64,000 nucleotides of DNA from Helicobacter labetoulli (GTDB taxonomy: Bacteria; Campylobacterota; Campylobacteria; Campylobacterales; Helicobacteraceae), in assembly GCF_003670275.1 (NCBI RefSeq), contig NZ_QXJF01000003.1, positions 62,001 to 126,000 of the forward strand. The letters are read 5' to 3'. The position numbers and the translations under genes are program-made. This document shows positions 27,683 through 36,602 of the stretch, one piece after another; positions within the stretch are counted from its first letter, which is position 1; every line of letters starts with the position of its first letter. The notes under the pieces were generated by a model. It was given only the letters and a program-made list of their open reading frames with translations, had not been told where the DNA came from and made no database searches.

Positions 27683-27782
27683 GCAATCTCCTTGTTCGTG
27701 TTTTGAAAAATACGAGGTTTATTCTAATGCCTTTGAAGTTATAGCTACCTTAAAAAGTTAATATAAAAATAACAAAACGCTT

Positions 27783-28988
27783 TCAAATGGCAAAAAAGTG
27801 GCTGATTTTTTTCATAAATTGCTTAAAATCGGCTTGTTTTTCTTTATTTTTTGATAGATTAGGATTTTTTTCATCATCTGCTTTTTGATGAGATTCTAAT
27901 AGACAAAGCTCCGCAAAGAGCAGTTTTCTAAGCCTTGGTGGAATTTTTGATTTTTGACAAAAAGTTTTAAAATCCCTTGTCATCGGTGGAATCGTTACAT
28001 TTTTATACATATCAAATATATCCACTGCCACAAAGAGAGCCGATTCGCTATGTGTAACCATCAAATAATGAATCTTGCAGCAAAATCCACTCTTAAGAAT
28101 CTCTTTGCGTTGAGCAAGGCTTAGCACATAGCCACACAGCTTTGCTATCTTATCACAGCCTTGTAAAAGCCTATTTTGTTCCATCTCCACGCTTTCACAC
28201 GCAAAAGCAGATTCTAGTTTAAAAATCACTCCGCCCTGACTACATATACAATCCTTAGAATCTTGCGTAAGCTCCGCCAAACACTCTAGCCTTAGCTGTT
28301 TTACACTTAGCGTATTTAGGCGTTGTTTGTCCTGCTTAAGATACTCTAGGCTTTTAGCAATCCCCCTGCCATACTCCCTTACAAGCTCATTAGCAAATCT
28401 CACCCGAAAAGCATTCCTCTTAAAAGCCAAATCCGCATTACTAGAATCTTCAAAATACTTTAGCCCCCGCTCTTTGCAATAGGCATAAACCTTATCTTTA
28501 CTTATAGATTCTAAAGGTCGCACAATAGTATAGCCCTTGCGAGCAGATTCAAAACCAAGAAGATTTGAAAGCCCGGAGCCACGCGTGAGCTGCATAAGCA
28601 ACCATTCAAAGCAGTCATTAAGCTGATGGGCTAAAAGCAAGGTTGTGTATTTATGCGTTTGTATAATCTCATCAAAAAAGGAGAATCTAAATGCTCTTGC
28701 TTGAGATTCAAAGTTTTGAGAAAAGTGCGGTGCGTGGGAGATGAAGCAGTGTTTATTGTAAATCTTAGCTAGATGCTGTGCGTGAGATAGCTCATCATCG
28801 GCTTCCTTGCGTGTGTGATAATGCACAATGGCTATGTCAAAGGGAATCTCACACTCCACAAGCAAAAAAAATAATGCCGTAGAATCCACCCCGCCTGAAA
28901 AGCCAAGCAGATTCTTAGAATCCATCAAGGGCAAAAGATTTTCTTTCAAGCGAAGTGCTAAAGGCGATAAAAATGGGGGCATAGACAA
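27783..28988 (-). CDS. tilS: tRNA(Ile)-lysidine synthetase
   Basis: TilS adds lysine to C34 of the minor tRNA-Ile (CAU) so that it reads AUA. The 401-residue protein has the PP-loop LGFSGGVDSTALFF (about 27-40), the family motif around HQLNDCFEWLLMQLTRGSGLSNLLG, and ERGLKYFEDSSNADLAFKRNAFR. The C-terminal part is divergent and lysine-rich. It lies about 100 bases upstream of ccoN on the same strand. An in-frame ATG two codons into the frame is an alternative start. Confidence 0.92.
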   Translation of the reverse strand: MSMPPFLSPLALRLKENLLPLMDSKNLLGFSGGVDSTALFFLLVECEIPFDIAIVHYHTRKEADDELSHAQHLAKIYNKHCFISHAPHFSQNFESQARAFRFSFFDEIIQTHKYTTLLLAHQLNDCFEWLLMQLTRGSGLSNLLGFESARKGYTIVRPLESISKDKVYAYCKERGLKYFEDSSNADLAFKRNAFRVRFANELVREYGRGIAKSLEYLKQDKQRLNTLSVKQLRLECLAELTQDSKDCICSQGGVIFKLESAFACESVEMEQNRLLQGCDKIAKLCGYVLSLAQRKEILKSGFCCKIHYLMVTHSESALFVAVDIFDMYKNVTIPPMTRDFKTFCQKSKIPPRLRKLLFAELCLLESHQKADDEKNPNLSKNKEKQADFKQFMKKISHFFAI

Positions 28989-29045
28989 ACCTTAAGGCAA
29001 ATTACTAAAGCCCCGCATTATAGCGTAGAGATTTTAAGCTTTTGC

Positions 29046-29303
29046 CTAAGACTTATACCAATGATAAAAGTCCTCAAAGTCTTTAAATAAAATCTTAACT
29101 ATATCACTTTCAACATTGACTCGTTTTTTATCGTCAAACTTTCTTTTCAAAGCTCCAATCTCCTTAAACTCATCGCTTTGTGAGAGTGCCTCTGCCTCTT
29201 CCACACTGATATTTAGTCGCTCCTTAATGCTATTAACACCGCTTTCAAAGTGTGTATCGCTCACGATTTTGACATATTGTTTGACAAGCTCTTGCATATC
29301 CAT
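29046..29303 (-). CDS. Small acidic helical protein, unknown
   Basis: An 85-residue, probably all-helical soluble protein, beginning MDMQELVKQYVKIVSD and ending FEDFYHWYKS. An AAGGAG box six bases before the ATG supports the start. I do not recognise a family. Immediately upstream on the same strand, an 18-codon open stretch (complement of about 29315-29370, ending in a TGA that overlaps this ribosome-binding site) reads LEEQVENLTKEIQNQNKE, a coiled-coil tail with no start, so a truncated gene may once have preceded it. Confidence 0.6.
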   Translation of the reverse strand: MDMQELVKQYVKIVSDTHFESGVNSIKERLNISVEEAEALSQSDEFKEIGALKRKFDDKKRVNVESDIVKILFKDFEDFYHWYKS

Positions 29304-29643
29304 TTTTCACTCCTTATTTTGATTTTGAATCTCTTTTGTGAGATTTTCTACTTGCTCCTCTAAAGCTTAAGACTTTATTGAAACAAACACACAAATTGCA
29401 CTCACTTATGAAAACGAGTGCTTCCTAAAGCTGAGCAATCTCAGCTAATACCAAAACTCCCTATTTATAGTCTAATAGGCTAATGCCCAACCTAAGACTC
29501 AAAGGATCTTACAAAAAAAACGCTGATTAAATTAATCTCTAAGGCTCCAGCATACAGCTAACATTGCAAACAATTTTTGGCTCAAGAAGCGAGAGTTTTG
29601 CTAAAAACTTCGCTTGTTTTCTTGCTTTGAAACTAACAAATAA
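29304..29643. other. Non-coding stretch with tandem hairpins and a possible gene remnant
   Basis: About 340 bases between the CitMHS gene and the 85-residue gene hold no intact reading frame. Two perfect stem-loops stand side by side: GCACTC/GAGTGC (29398-29403 with 29416-29421) and AGCTGAG/CTCAGCT (29429-29435 with 29440-29446, four-base loop). The side next to the 85-residue gene holds the coiled-coil remnant described there. An A8 run lies near 29512-29520. It may be an attenuator or leader, a small RNA, or decayed DNA. Confidence 0.4.
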
Positions 29644-31032
29644 TCAAAAGAAGTGAATAATCCCCAAAGAAGCACCACAGCTTAAACATATCAATGAAAC
29701 TCCCCAAACCCAAAAGAAACTTTTGCTGATGTGTTCTTTAATACTAACACCGCTAAGTCCGCACCCTAGCAGTGTTGCTGGGACAACAGGAGAAATAAAA
29801 GTGGCACAATTTCGTGCGACAACCATAATGATTGCAATACTCATAGGATCTATGCCTAAACTTTGGGTAATTCCAACCACGATGGGCATAATGCCAAAGA
29901 AGTAAGAATCCGTGCAAAAAATTAATGCCATAGGCACAGCACTCAGGCCAACGATTAAAGGGATTAAAACCAATGCCCAATGGGGTAGAATCTCCAAAAT
30001 TACACTTGCCATAACTTTCATAATCCCAGATTTGTCAAATACCCCAATCAAGATTCCAGCGGCAAAAAGTGTAGTGGCCATCATAATAGCACTTTTAGAG
30101 TATTTGTCTATAAGTTTTTGAGCTATCTCCAACTTGGGATAATTAATAAACAAGATAAGACAGAACCCTAACATAAATAAAAAATAGCTAGGCAGGACAT
30201 TTACAATGAGTAGCACCAAAATCCCCAAAAGCACAATGAGATTTAAGAAGAAGGACTTATCTCTTGTATATTCCCCTTTTTCTAGCTCGTGATGGCTTAT
30301 GCTTATCTCAATCTTCCCAGCTCCTAGTGCTATTTCCCTTCGTGCCAAGATAAAGGCAACTCCAAATGCACAAAGCAGCCCGATTGCTTGAATGGGGATA
30401 AGGTTATACCAAATGTCATTTGCCTCTGCACCAATAATCGTAGCAGCCCTGAGTGTAGGACCACCCCAAGGAAGAAGATTCATAACACCCAAAGAAATCG
30501 CCATAATCGTCATTAAGGTTGTTTTACGCATTCCCAATTTTTCATAAATAGGCAACATTGCCGGAATTACTATTAAGAAGCTAGAAGCCCCAGAACCGTC
30601 TAAATGTGCAATAATCGAGATAAGCACGGTTAAAAAGCAGATACCATACACATTGTTTTTGCTAAATTTTAATAGATGATTGATGATTTTGTTAAATACC
30701 CCTGCTTCATTCAACAATCCAAAAAATAAGATAGCAAAGATAAATAACACTGCCGTGGAGCTAACGCTGCTAATCCCTTGTTTGATGAAAAAACTCAACG
30801 CCTTAAAGTCAAAAATGGGATTTTCTATTTTTGCGAAATAAGCAATTTCAAATTTATCCTTTAACAAGCCTCCAATGCCCAGCTGCAAGTTTATATCCAG
30901 CAAGGTAAGTCCAATAGCACTACAACCTGATACGATTATGAACGCCACGGCAGGATTTGTCTTTTCTGTTAGCAGTAAATACACAATGAGAATGAGCGAA
31001 CCAAATCCAACAAATGCTAAGAAAAATTCCAT
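29644..31032 (-). CDS. CitMHS-family citrate-metal symporter-like transporter
   Basis: The 462-residue protein has about 12 membrane helices. It matches the CitMHS pattern (citrate-Mg2+ or citrate-Ca2+:H+ symport): TNPAVAFIIVSG early, a central AHLDGSGASSFLIVIPAMLPIY, NLLPWGGPTLRAA, and a repeated C-terminal half with ILIGVFDKSGIMKVMA and ISPVVPATLLGCGL. Substrate specificity cannot be read directly. It is monocistronic, with an AT-rich upstream region and the stem-loop region downstream. Confidence 0.85.
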   Translation of the reverse strand: MEFFLAFVGFGSLILIVYLLLTEKTNPAVAFIIVSGCSAIGLTLLDINLQLGIGGLLKDKFEIAYFAKIENPIFDFKALSFFIKQGISSVSSTAVLFIFAILFFGLLNEAGVFNKIINHLLKFSKNNVYGICFLTVLISIIAHLDGSGASSFLIVIPAMLPIYEKLGMRKTTLMTIMAISLGVMNLLPWGGPTLRAATIIGAEANDIWYNLIPIQAIGLLCAFGVAFILARREIALGAGKIEISISHHELEKGEYTRDKSFFLNLIVLLGILVLLIVNVLPSYFLFMLGFCLILFINYPKLEIAQKLIDKYSKSAIMMATTLFAAGILIGVFDKSGIMKVMASVILEILPHWALVLIPLIVGLSAVPMALIFCTDSYFFGIMPIVVGITQSLGIDPMSIAIIMVVARNCATFISPVVPATLLGCGLSGVSIKEHISKSFFWVWGVSLICLSCGASLGIIHFF

Positions 31033-31208
31033 TTGAACACCTTTGTAAGTATAGAAATAGGGAAAGAAATAAGGTAATGTAAAAATTTTTTTAAAATATT
31101 AATACGGTGAGAAAAGTAACCCAGATTTACTAAAATGTTACATAAAGTAATCTAGGAGATAGTAGCACATAAACAAGGTGTGAAGCCACCCTGCAAAAAC
31201 AGAATCTT

Positions 31209-31225
31209 AGCTTAAAGTCTAAGCT
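31209..31225 (-). terminator. Weak terminator-like hairpin at the hugZ stop
   Basis: AGCTTA and TAAGCT form a 6-bp stem with a five-base loop, overlapping the hugZ stop codon. On the minus strand it is followed within about nine bases by TTTTT. The stem is short, so confidence is low. Confidence 0.3.
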
Positions 31226-32043
31226 TTGTGGGGATTGTGTGGGCTATGGGGATTCATAGCGTGTGGGTTGCCCTGCCCGTGCGGATTATGCGGATTTACC
31301 TGATGTGGATTCCCACACCCGCCAATATGCTTAATCTCACCATTTGGCAAAATATCATACGCCGCACCAAAGCCCTTGACAAATCGCCCAAGCCCAAGCT
31401 CTAGCCTGATGAGATGAAAATCACTCATTTTGCGTATGGTCTTTATGCCACCAGCTCCGCCCATAGCAGATTCTAAACTATCCAGTGCCTTTTCAAACTC
31501 GCTAGAATCTCGCTCAATAAACACCGCATTGACACGATATTTAAGCCGCTTACGCAAAATCACAGACTTTGCCTTGCTCTCATCTTCTAAAAACATTACC
31601 TCTATCTTGCTTGGATTTGCCGATATGCTTTCAAAATGCTCTGCCACTTCGCTAATATAAATATAAAGCTGCCCATCAACCTGCATAAGCGGAGAATATG
31701 AAGATATGGCATTGCCCTGCTTATCAATACTTGCGATGATGATTGAGCCAAACTCCTTTTTAAAAGATTCTATCTCATCGGCTATACCGCTGACATCGGG
31801 GGCTTTAGCCGCCTGACACAAGGAAATAATAGAATCTTTAATGCTCTTTTCATCTGCCTTTTGTGGAAACTCCACACGCAAGGACAGATTCTCGTTATAC
31901 ACAATATCTAACCCCACAAAATCCACGCCTACAAGCTTGGCATTTTGCACTTCAGCTTGTGGATTGCCATATTTTTTACACAACGCAATAAGTTCGCTTT
32001 GATGATGCTCATTCATATGGGCTAAAATACTTTCAAAACTCAT
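31219..32043 (-). CDS. hugZ: HugZ-family heme oxygenase with His-rich tail
   Basis: HugZ degrades heme to release iron and supports growth on heme in H. pylori and Campylobacter. The 274 residues have an N-terminal DUF2470-like helix pair (FESILAHMNEHHQSELIALCKKYG), a split-barrel FMN-binding-like domain (about 90-200; GSIIIASIDKQGNAISSYSP, LYIYISEVAEHFESI, EVMFLEDE) and a C-terminal DFHLIRLELGLGRFVKGFGAAYDI. The last 27 residues repeat NPH six times plus one SPH, a likely metal- or heme-binding tail. The ATG follows a short leader (AAAGGAG nearby). A Fur-box-like palindrome lies 450 bases upstream, beyond a repeat element. Confidence 0.9.
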   Translation of the reverse strand: MSFESILAHMNEHHQSELIALCKKYGNPQAEVQNAKLVGVDFVGLDIVYNENLSLRVEFPQKADEKSIKDSIISLCQAAKAPDVSGIADEIESFKKEFGSIIIASIDKQGNAISSYSPLMQVDGQLYIYISEVAEHFESISANPSKIEVMFLEDESKAKSVILRKRLKYRVNAVFIERDSSEFEKALDSLESAMGGAGGIKTIRKMSDFHLIRLELGLGRFVKGFGAAYDILPNGEIKHIGGCGNPHQVNPHNPHGQGNPHAMNPHSPHNPHKA

Positions 32044-32149
32044 AAAAACTCCTTTGATAATAAACTAAAGAGGGTTGCATAGAGGCTACCTTAAGGAGAT
32101 AAGATAGCCTATTTATGCAATCAAACAACAAATAAGGAAGGAAAAGATG

Positions 32150-32400
32150 CTTTGCTAACCCACCCAGCCCTACCAAATCACGCTAGATTCTGAATCTGCG
32201 TTGTCTCTTTGGTGCTTTTAGCGGATTTGCAAGTGTGGATTTGTTGCTTTGCAACTGCATCTTCGCTCAAGACTCGGTCATTTGCGTTTAGCAAACTCCA
32301 TTCGCCTTTCGCTTGAAAGCCACTAAAATCACCTAAAAATACTTCCGCAGTGTTCTTATCGGTATTTTTTTAAATCCCTTGCAAACACTTTATGCCTAAG
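32150..32400 (-). repeat. Intergenic copy of the dispersed coding-type repeat
   Basis: The minus strand holds an open but ATG-less frame of about 60 codons (from about 32375 down to the TGA near 32182) reading AEVFLGDFSGFQAKGEWSLL and then NANDRV. Bases 32273-32349 match the complement of 16821-16897 inside the D-lactate dehydrogenase gene over 77 gapless bases. The conserved frame at both sites suggests the element is tuned to be readable in frame. It separates a Fur-box-like site from hugZ. Confidence 0.65.
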
Positions 32401-32492
32401 ACACATCGTTAAGATTCTAAAACCAAACTATGATTTTGTTAGCAATTTTAAAAACAAGTCTCATTTTAATATACAAAAGCTTAAATACAAAT

Positions 32493-32507
32493 TAATAACC
32501 ATTATTA
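32493..32507. promoter_or_regulatory. Fur-box-like palindrome
   Basis: TAATAACCATTATTA differs at one position from the TAATAATnATTATTA consensus described for Helicobacter Fur. The gene on this strand that most plausibly needs iron control is hugZ, 450 bases downstream, with the repeat element in between. AT-rich candidate -10 sequences lie around it, but none is decisive. Confidence 0.5.
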
Positions 32508-32597
32508 TTTTAGTAGATTCAATATAGATTCTAGAATCTTACCGCCCCACACTCAACAAACACATTGAAACATTTTTAAAGTATTTGCCAAAATGCC

Positions 32598-33380
32598 CTA
32601 CACAAGCCCTAGATTTTCAAAAACTTTCCATAGTGTCAGCAAAATAGAAAAAGCATAGATTCCAATGAGTGCGTAGCGATGATTACTCAAAGTAACCTTG
32701 CTTATAAGGTAGATTCCAAATCCCACACCAACACTTGAGCTTAGCCCCACGATAAGCCCAGAGTGAAAGTCAATCAGCCCGGGTGAGCCAAGCGAGATGC
32801 TCCCTGAAATTGAAGCAAAGATAATGAAAAAAAGTGAGATAGGCACGACTTTTTTTGAGTTAAACCCCAAATAATATGCCAAAATCGGTGCGAGTATCAG
32901 CCCACCGCCCACGCCCAAGCTCACCGCGAAAATCCCCGTAACAAGCCCAGCTAGAATCATCACAGCCTTTTGTTTTGTAGGATCTGTGATAGGTGGCGTG
33001 GGATTGGCATTTGTTTTCACATCAAAGACATATTTGTAAAAACTCATTAAAGAAAGCAGTAAAAAAGCCAAAAGCAAGGCAAAAGAAGAGAGGGAAGCCA
33101 CGATTATCCCGCTAAATGCCGCACCCATAAGCCCACCTAAGCCCACAAATACGCCATCTCGCACATCTAGCTTTTTGTGATAGATATTAATCATTGAACC
33201 TACACTTGAAGAGAATATCATTTGCATAATGGATATGCCAATGGCAGATTCCATATCCACACCACAAAGCAAAAGCACAGGCACGATAATCACCCCGCCC
33301 CCTATGCCAAAAAACCCAGCCGCCGCCCCACTCACAATGCCTAAAATCACCAAAAACCACACACTTAATTCCACTTCCAT
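32598..33380 (-). CDS. TauE/SafE-family sulfite/organosulfonate exporter-like protein
   Basis: The 260-residue protein has about eight membrane helices in two homologous halves, each starting with a glycine-rich block (GAAAGFFGIGGGVIIVPVLLL and the later TGIFAVSLGVGGGLILAPIL). This is the TauE/SafE signature. Substrates in the family include sulfite, sulfoacetate and taurine breakdown products; nothing here identifies which. It lies 35 bases after the phosphoesterase gene on the same strand. Confidence 0.87.
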   Translation of the reverse strand: MEVELSVWFLVILGIVSGAAAGFFGIGGGVIIVPVLLLCGVDMESAIGISIMQMIFSSSVGSMINIYHKKLDVRDGVFVGLGGLMGAAFSGIIVASLSSFALLLAFLLLSLMSFYKYVFDVKTNANPTPPITDPTKQKAVMILAGLVTGIFAVSLGVGGGLILAPILAYYLGFNSKKVVPISLFFIIFASISGSISLGSPGLIDFHSGLIVGLSSSVGVGFGIYLISKVTLSNHRYALIGIYAFSILLTLWKVFENLGLV

Positions 33381-33415
33381 TTATGAATCCTTATTTAAAA
33401 TTTGCATATAAAGCC

Positions 33416-34624
33416 TTACTCCAGCCTAAATAGCACAATTTCACTAGGAGCTAAAAAACGGATAGCCGGTCCCCAAAAACCCACACCGCTACTGACATAG
33501 AGTTGCGTTTGGCGAGGCTTGAAACGCATAGAATCCTTAATAACTTTCTTAGATTCTATATCTTTATGTGTAATATCATATAGCCCATAGACATAATGTT
33601 GATCTAGCCACACAAGCAAAGAGAGTGGGAATACCTGCCCAGCGTGTGTATGCCCACACAAAACCAAATCAAAATCACTCACATCATTTTCATATACAAA
33701 CTTTGGCTGATGGGAGAGTAAAATGCTTGGCTTATTTGGATTTAAGCCTTTTTTGGCAGATTCTAAATCTGGCTCTAAGTGCTTAAATCTAACCCCTGCC
33801 AAATCACTCACTCCAGCAATATTAAGCTCTTCAAGCTCAATATTGGCATTATGCAAAATGTTGAGATTAAGTGTGTGCAAATGCTCTACAATAGAATCTA
33901 GCCCGTGGTAATACTCGTGATTCCCAGCGACATAATACACGCCATCCTTGCTCTTTAGCCATTTCAAAGGCTCTAAATCATCTTTAATATATTCAATCTT
34001 ATCATCAGCCAAATCCCCCACAATCACCACAATATCCGCTTCCAACGCATTTATCTTTTCCACAATCCCTTCTAAAAATGCCCTGCCTAGATTCTTGCCG
34101 ATATGCACATCACTTATCATTGCAATGCTTTTTTTAGTTTTTAGATGTGGAATCTTCACGCGAACTTCCCTAATAGGTGGTAAAGCAAGTGCAGCATAAA
34201 AGCCTGTGAAACTAAAGAGTAAAAATAATCCTGCCACGCCATAGTCTTTGCATTTACTCAAAAATGTGCGTCTATTTGTGTTTATGTCATTTTGCTCTAA
34301 GCTTACAGGGCTAGTTTTTTTAGAATCTACACTTTGAATCTTTCCATATAGATTCACCCCTAGCCTTATCATATCCACCGCCACACACGCCATAAAAAGT
34401 GTGAGTGTCAAAACCAAGCACGAGCTAATCATAAGATATTGCCAATGGCTAAAACGCACATCTTTTAGCACAAGCAAGGCTATCTCGCCCAAAGCCAAAG
34501 CCACTAAAATCCCAATCCCCGCCCATTTTGGCAAAAGCACACTATGGCGAAAAAATCGCATATACACATACACTTTCATCGCATTGAGAACAACAAACAC
34601 AACACCCACAAAAACTAAAATCAT
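33416..34624 (-). CDS. Membrane-anchored calcineurin-like metallophosphoesterase
   Basis: The 402-residue protein has four N-terminal membrane helices (about 1-30, 35-55, 65-90 and 130-150) and a cytosol- or periplasm-facing metallophosphoesterase domain. All five metal motifs are present: MISDVHIGKN, VGDLADD, GNHEYYHG, LSHQPKF and CGHTHAGQ. This YaeI/YkuE-type family includes UDP-2,3-diacylglucosamine and phosphodiester hydrolases; the actual substrate is unknown. Length is normal. Confidence 0.87.
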   Translation of the reverse strand: MILVFVGVVFVVLNAMKVYVYMRFFRHSVLLPKWAGIGILVALALGEIALLVLKDVRFSHWQYLMISSCLVLTLTLFMACVAVDMIRLGVNLYGKIQSVDSKKTSPVSLEQNDINTNRRTFLSKCKDYGVAGLFLLFSFTGFYAALALPPIREVRVKIPHLKTKKSIAMISDVHIGKNLGRAFLEGIVEKINALEADIVVIVGDLADDKIEYIKDDLEPLKWLKSKDGVYYVAGNHEYYHGLDSIVEHLHTLNLNILHNANIELEELNIAGVSDLAGVRFKHLEPDLESAKKGLNPNKPSILLSHQPKFVYENDVSDFDLVLCGHTHAGQVFPLSLLVWLDQHYVYGLYDITHKDIESKKVIKDSMRFKPRQTQLYVSSGVGFWGPAIRFLAPSEIVLFRLE

Positions 34625-34782
34625 TCTATCCCCACACTCAATCTATGACTAATATAGAATCTATCACTATACGCAACGCAAAATACAAAAAATTATTATA
34701 TATTACAACTAATTAACATCAATGTTATACTTAAACTACTTTCATTATATATAATTAAAAATAGTTATTTGATTTTCATCAA

Positions 34783-36537
34783 GTGAGGTGTATTATAGAT
34801 CCCTATTTTGTTACACTTTGTGTTTTGGCAATGGCGGTTATTTCGGGCATTGTGCTAAGCTGGCTCAAAATTCCAACAATCATCGGCTATATCATTACAG
34901 GTGTGCTAACGGCATATATTTTTGGCTTTAGGCTTGAAGATTCTGAAAGTCTTAATAGCATTGCTGAATTTGGTATTGTCTTTTTGATGTTTATGATTGG
35001 GCTTGATTTTAGCTTTAAAAGCATTACAGCAATGAAGCAAGAAGTGCTTGTGTTTGGTGGTTTGCAGATTGGAATCTCCATTGCCTTCTTTTTTGTCGTG
35101 TGCTTTTATTTTCTAAGTTTTAATTTTTCCACTTCCATTATCGTAGCAAGTGCGGTGAGCCTGAGTTCAACGGCGATTGTGCTGAAGTTTCTCAATGAAA
35201 GCTCACAAACAAAAACACCTTATGGAATGTCTTCTGTGGGGATTCTTATCTTTCAAGATATTGCAGTTATTCCTATTTTGCTAATGATTAAACTTCTAAG
35301 CGATAAAGATTCAGAGGTTGTTGCCTTGCTTTTAACGACACTTTTTTCAGCCATTATCGTGCTTATCGTGCTTGTTTTGCCCGGTAGAATCTTAGCTAAA
35401 GTATTTTTACGCTTTTCAGCAACGATGAAAACCGATGAAATCTTTGTAGGAGCGGTATTTTTAATCGTACTAGGAGCGGCATATATCAGCAAGGCATTTG
35501 GATTCTCGCTCACACTTGGAGCATTCCTAGCTGGTATGATTATCTCAAATACGCCTTATAAATATCAAGTCTCTTCGGTTTTGGTGCATTTTCGCGATAT
35601 ACTTTTGGGCGTGTTTTTTATCACGGTGGGAATGCAGGTAGATTTATTCTTTTTGTTTGAATATTTTATTGTAATTATTATTTTAGTCGCACTGATGATG
35701 GGAGCAAAAACGCTATTAATGTATCTCTTTTTATGGTTTTTTAGGGGTGAGCGTGTGGGTATGCGTGTAGCCCTTTCATTAGCACAAATTGGGGAATTTA
35801 GCTTTGCGATTTTTCTCCTTGCAAGTCAGCACAAGATTCTCAATCTCACGCTTAATGGTGGAATCTTGGGTGCTATCTTTGGCGAGGAGTTTTTTGCAGG
35901 TATTACTCCACAAGAAATTTATCAATTCCTAACACTTATGGTGATTTTCTCAATGATTGCCACACCTTTTATCCTTGATAGACTTGATAAGGTTACGGAC
36001 TTTTTCTTACGATATATGCGACCTTTTAGCTTTTTACAGAAAAAAATCATAGAAAGTCAGCAAGATTCACAAGAAGAAGGGGAAGGGAGGAAAGCAGATA
36101 TTGAGGGGCATATTGTTGTATGTGGCTATGGGGAGCTTGGCAAGGCGATTTTGGAATATTTCAAGGGCTGCAATGTGCGTTATGTCGCTGTGGATAAAAA
36201 CTACAAAAAAGTAGAAGAAGGAATGAAAAAAGATGAGCCTGTTATCTATGGGGACATTACACATAGAAAGATTTTAGAGGAGCTTGGGATTAGCCAGTGT
36301 GCGGCGGTGATTATTGCCATAGATTCTATTGAAACTGCACAGAGGGCATACCAAGATATTCACTCTCTCTCACCTTTGTGTAAGATTATTCTTAAAACCA
36401 AAAATTCCGCTTTTGCCCTGCAAATTCAATCGCAAGGGGCGTATGCTGTGGTGCAGGAACGCAGGGAAGTGGCTAAGATTCTAAGTGATTTAGCCCTACA
36501 AGCAGTAGAAGAAGATATGCAATACAAGCCAGAGTAA
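34783..36537 (+). CDS. Kef/CPA2-type cation-proton antiporter with RCK domain
   Basis: The 584-residue protein joins a 12-13-helix Na+/H+ exchanger domain (about 1-390) to a cytosolic RCK N-type NAD-binding domain (about 430-545, IVVCGYGELGKAILEY). It probably exports K+ or Na+ in exchange for protons. The start is uncertain. GTG at 34783 has no Shine-Dalgarno sequence upstream, while AAGTGAGG at 34781-34788 would suit a start a few codons later, where only ATT/ATA codons or a distant ATG at 34831 are available. A TATAAT at 34750-34755 may be its -10 box. Confidence 0.85.
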   Translation: MRCIIDPYFVTLCVLAMAVISGIVLSWLKIPTIIGYIITGVLTAYIFGFRLEDSESLNSIAEFGIVFLMFMIGLDFSFKSITAMKQEVLVFGGLQIGISIAFFFVVCFYFLSFNFSTSIIVASAVSLSSTAIVLKFLNESSQTKTPYGMSSVGILIFQDIAVIPILLMIKLLSDKDSEVVALLLTTLFSAIIVLIVLVLPGRILAKVFLRFSATMKTDEIFVGAVFLIVLGAAYISKAFGFSLTLGAFLAGMIISNTPYKYQVSSVLVHFRDILLGVFFITVGMQVDLFFLFEYFIVIIILVALMMGAKTLLMYLFLWFFRGERVGMRVALSLAQIGEFSFAIFLLASQHKILNLTLNGGILGAIFGEEFFAGITPQEIYQFLTLMVIFSMIATPFILDRLDKVTDFFLRYMRPFSFLQKKIIESQQDSQEEGEGRKADIEGHIVVCGYGELGKAILEYFKGCNVRYVAVDKNYKKVEEGMKKDEPVIYGDITHRKILEELGISQCAAVIIAIDSIETAQRAYQDIHSLSPLCKIILKTKNSAFALQIQSQGAYAVVQERREVAKILSDLALQAVEEDMQYKPE

Positions 36538-36602
36538 AACTCATCTACTTGTGTAGTGTTATGGCACAAGCCTAGCTCTTTAATCAAGCTTATCAAACAT
36601 AT

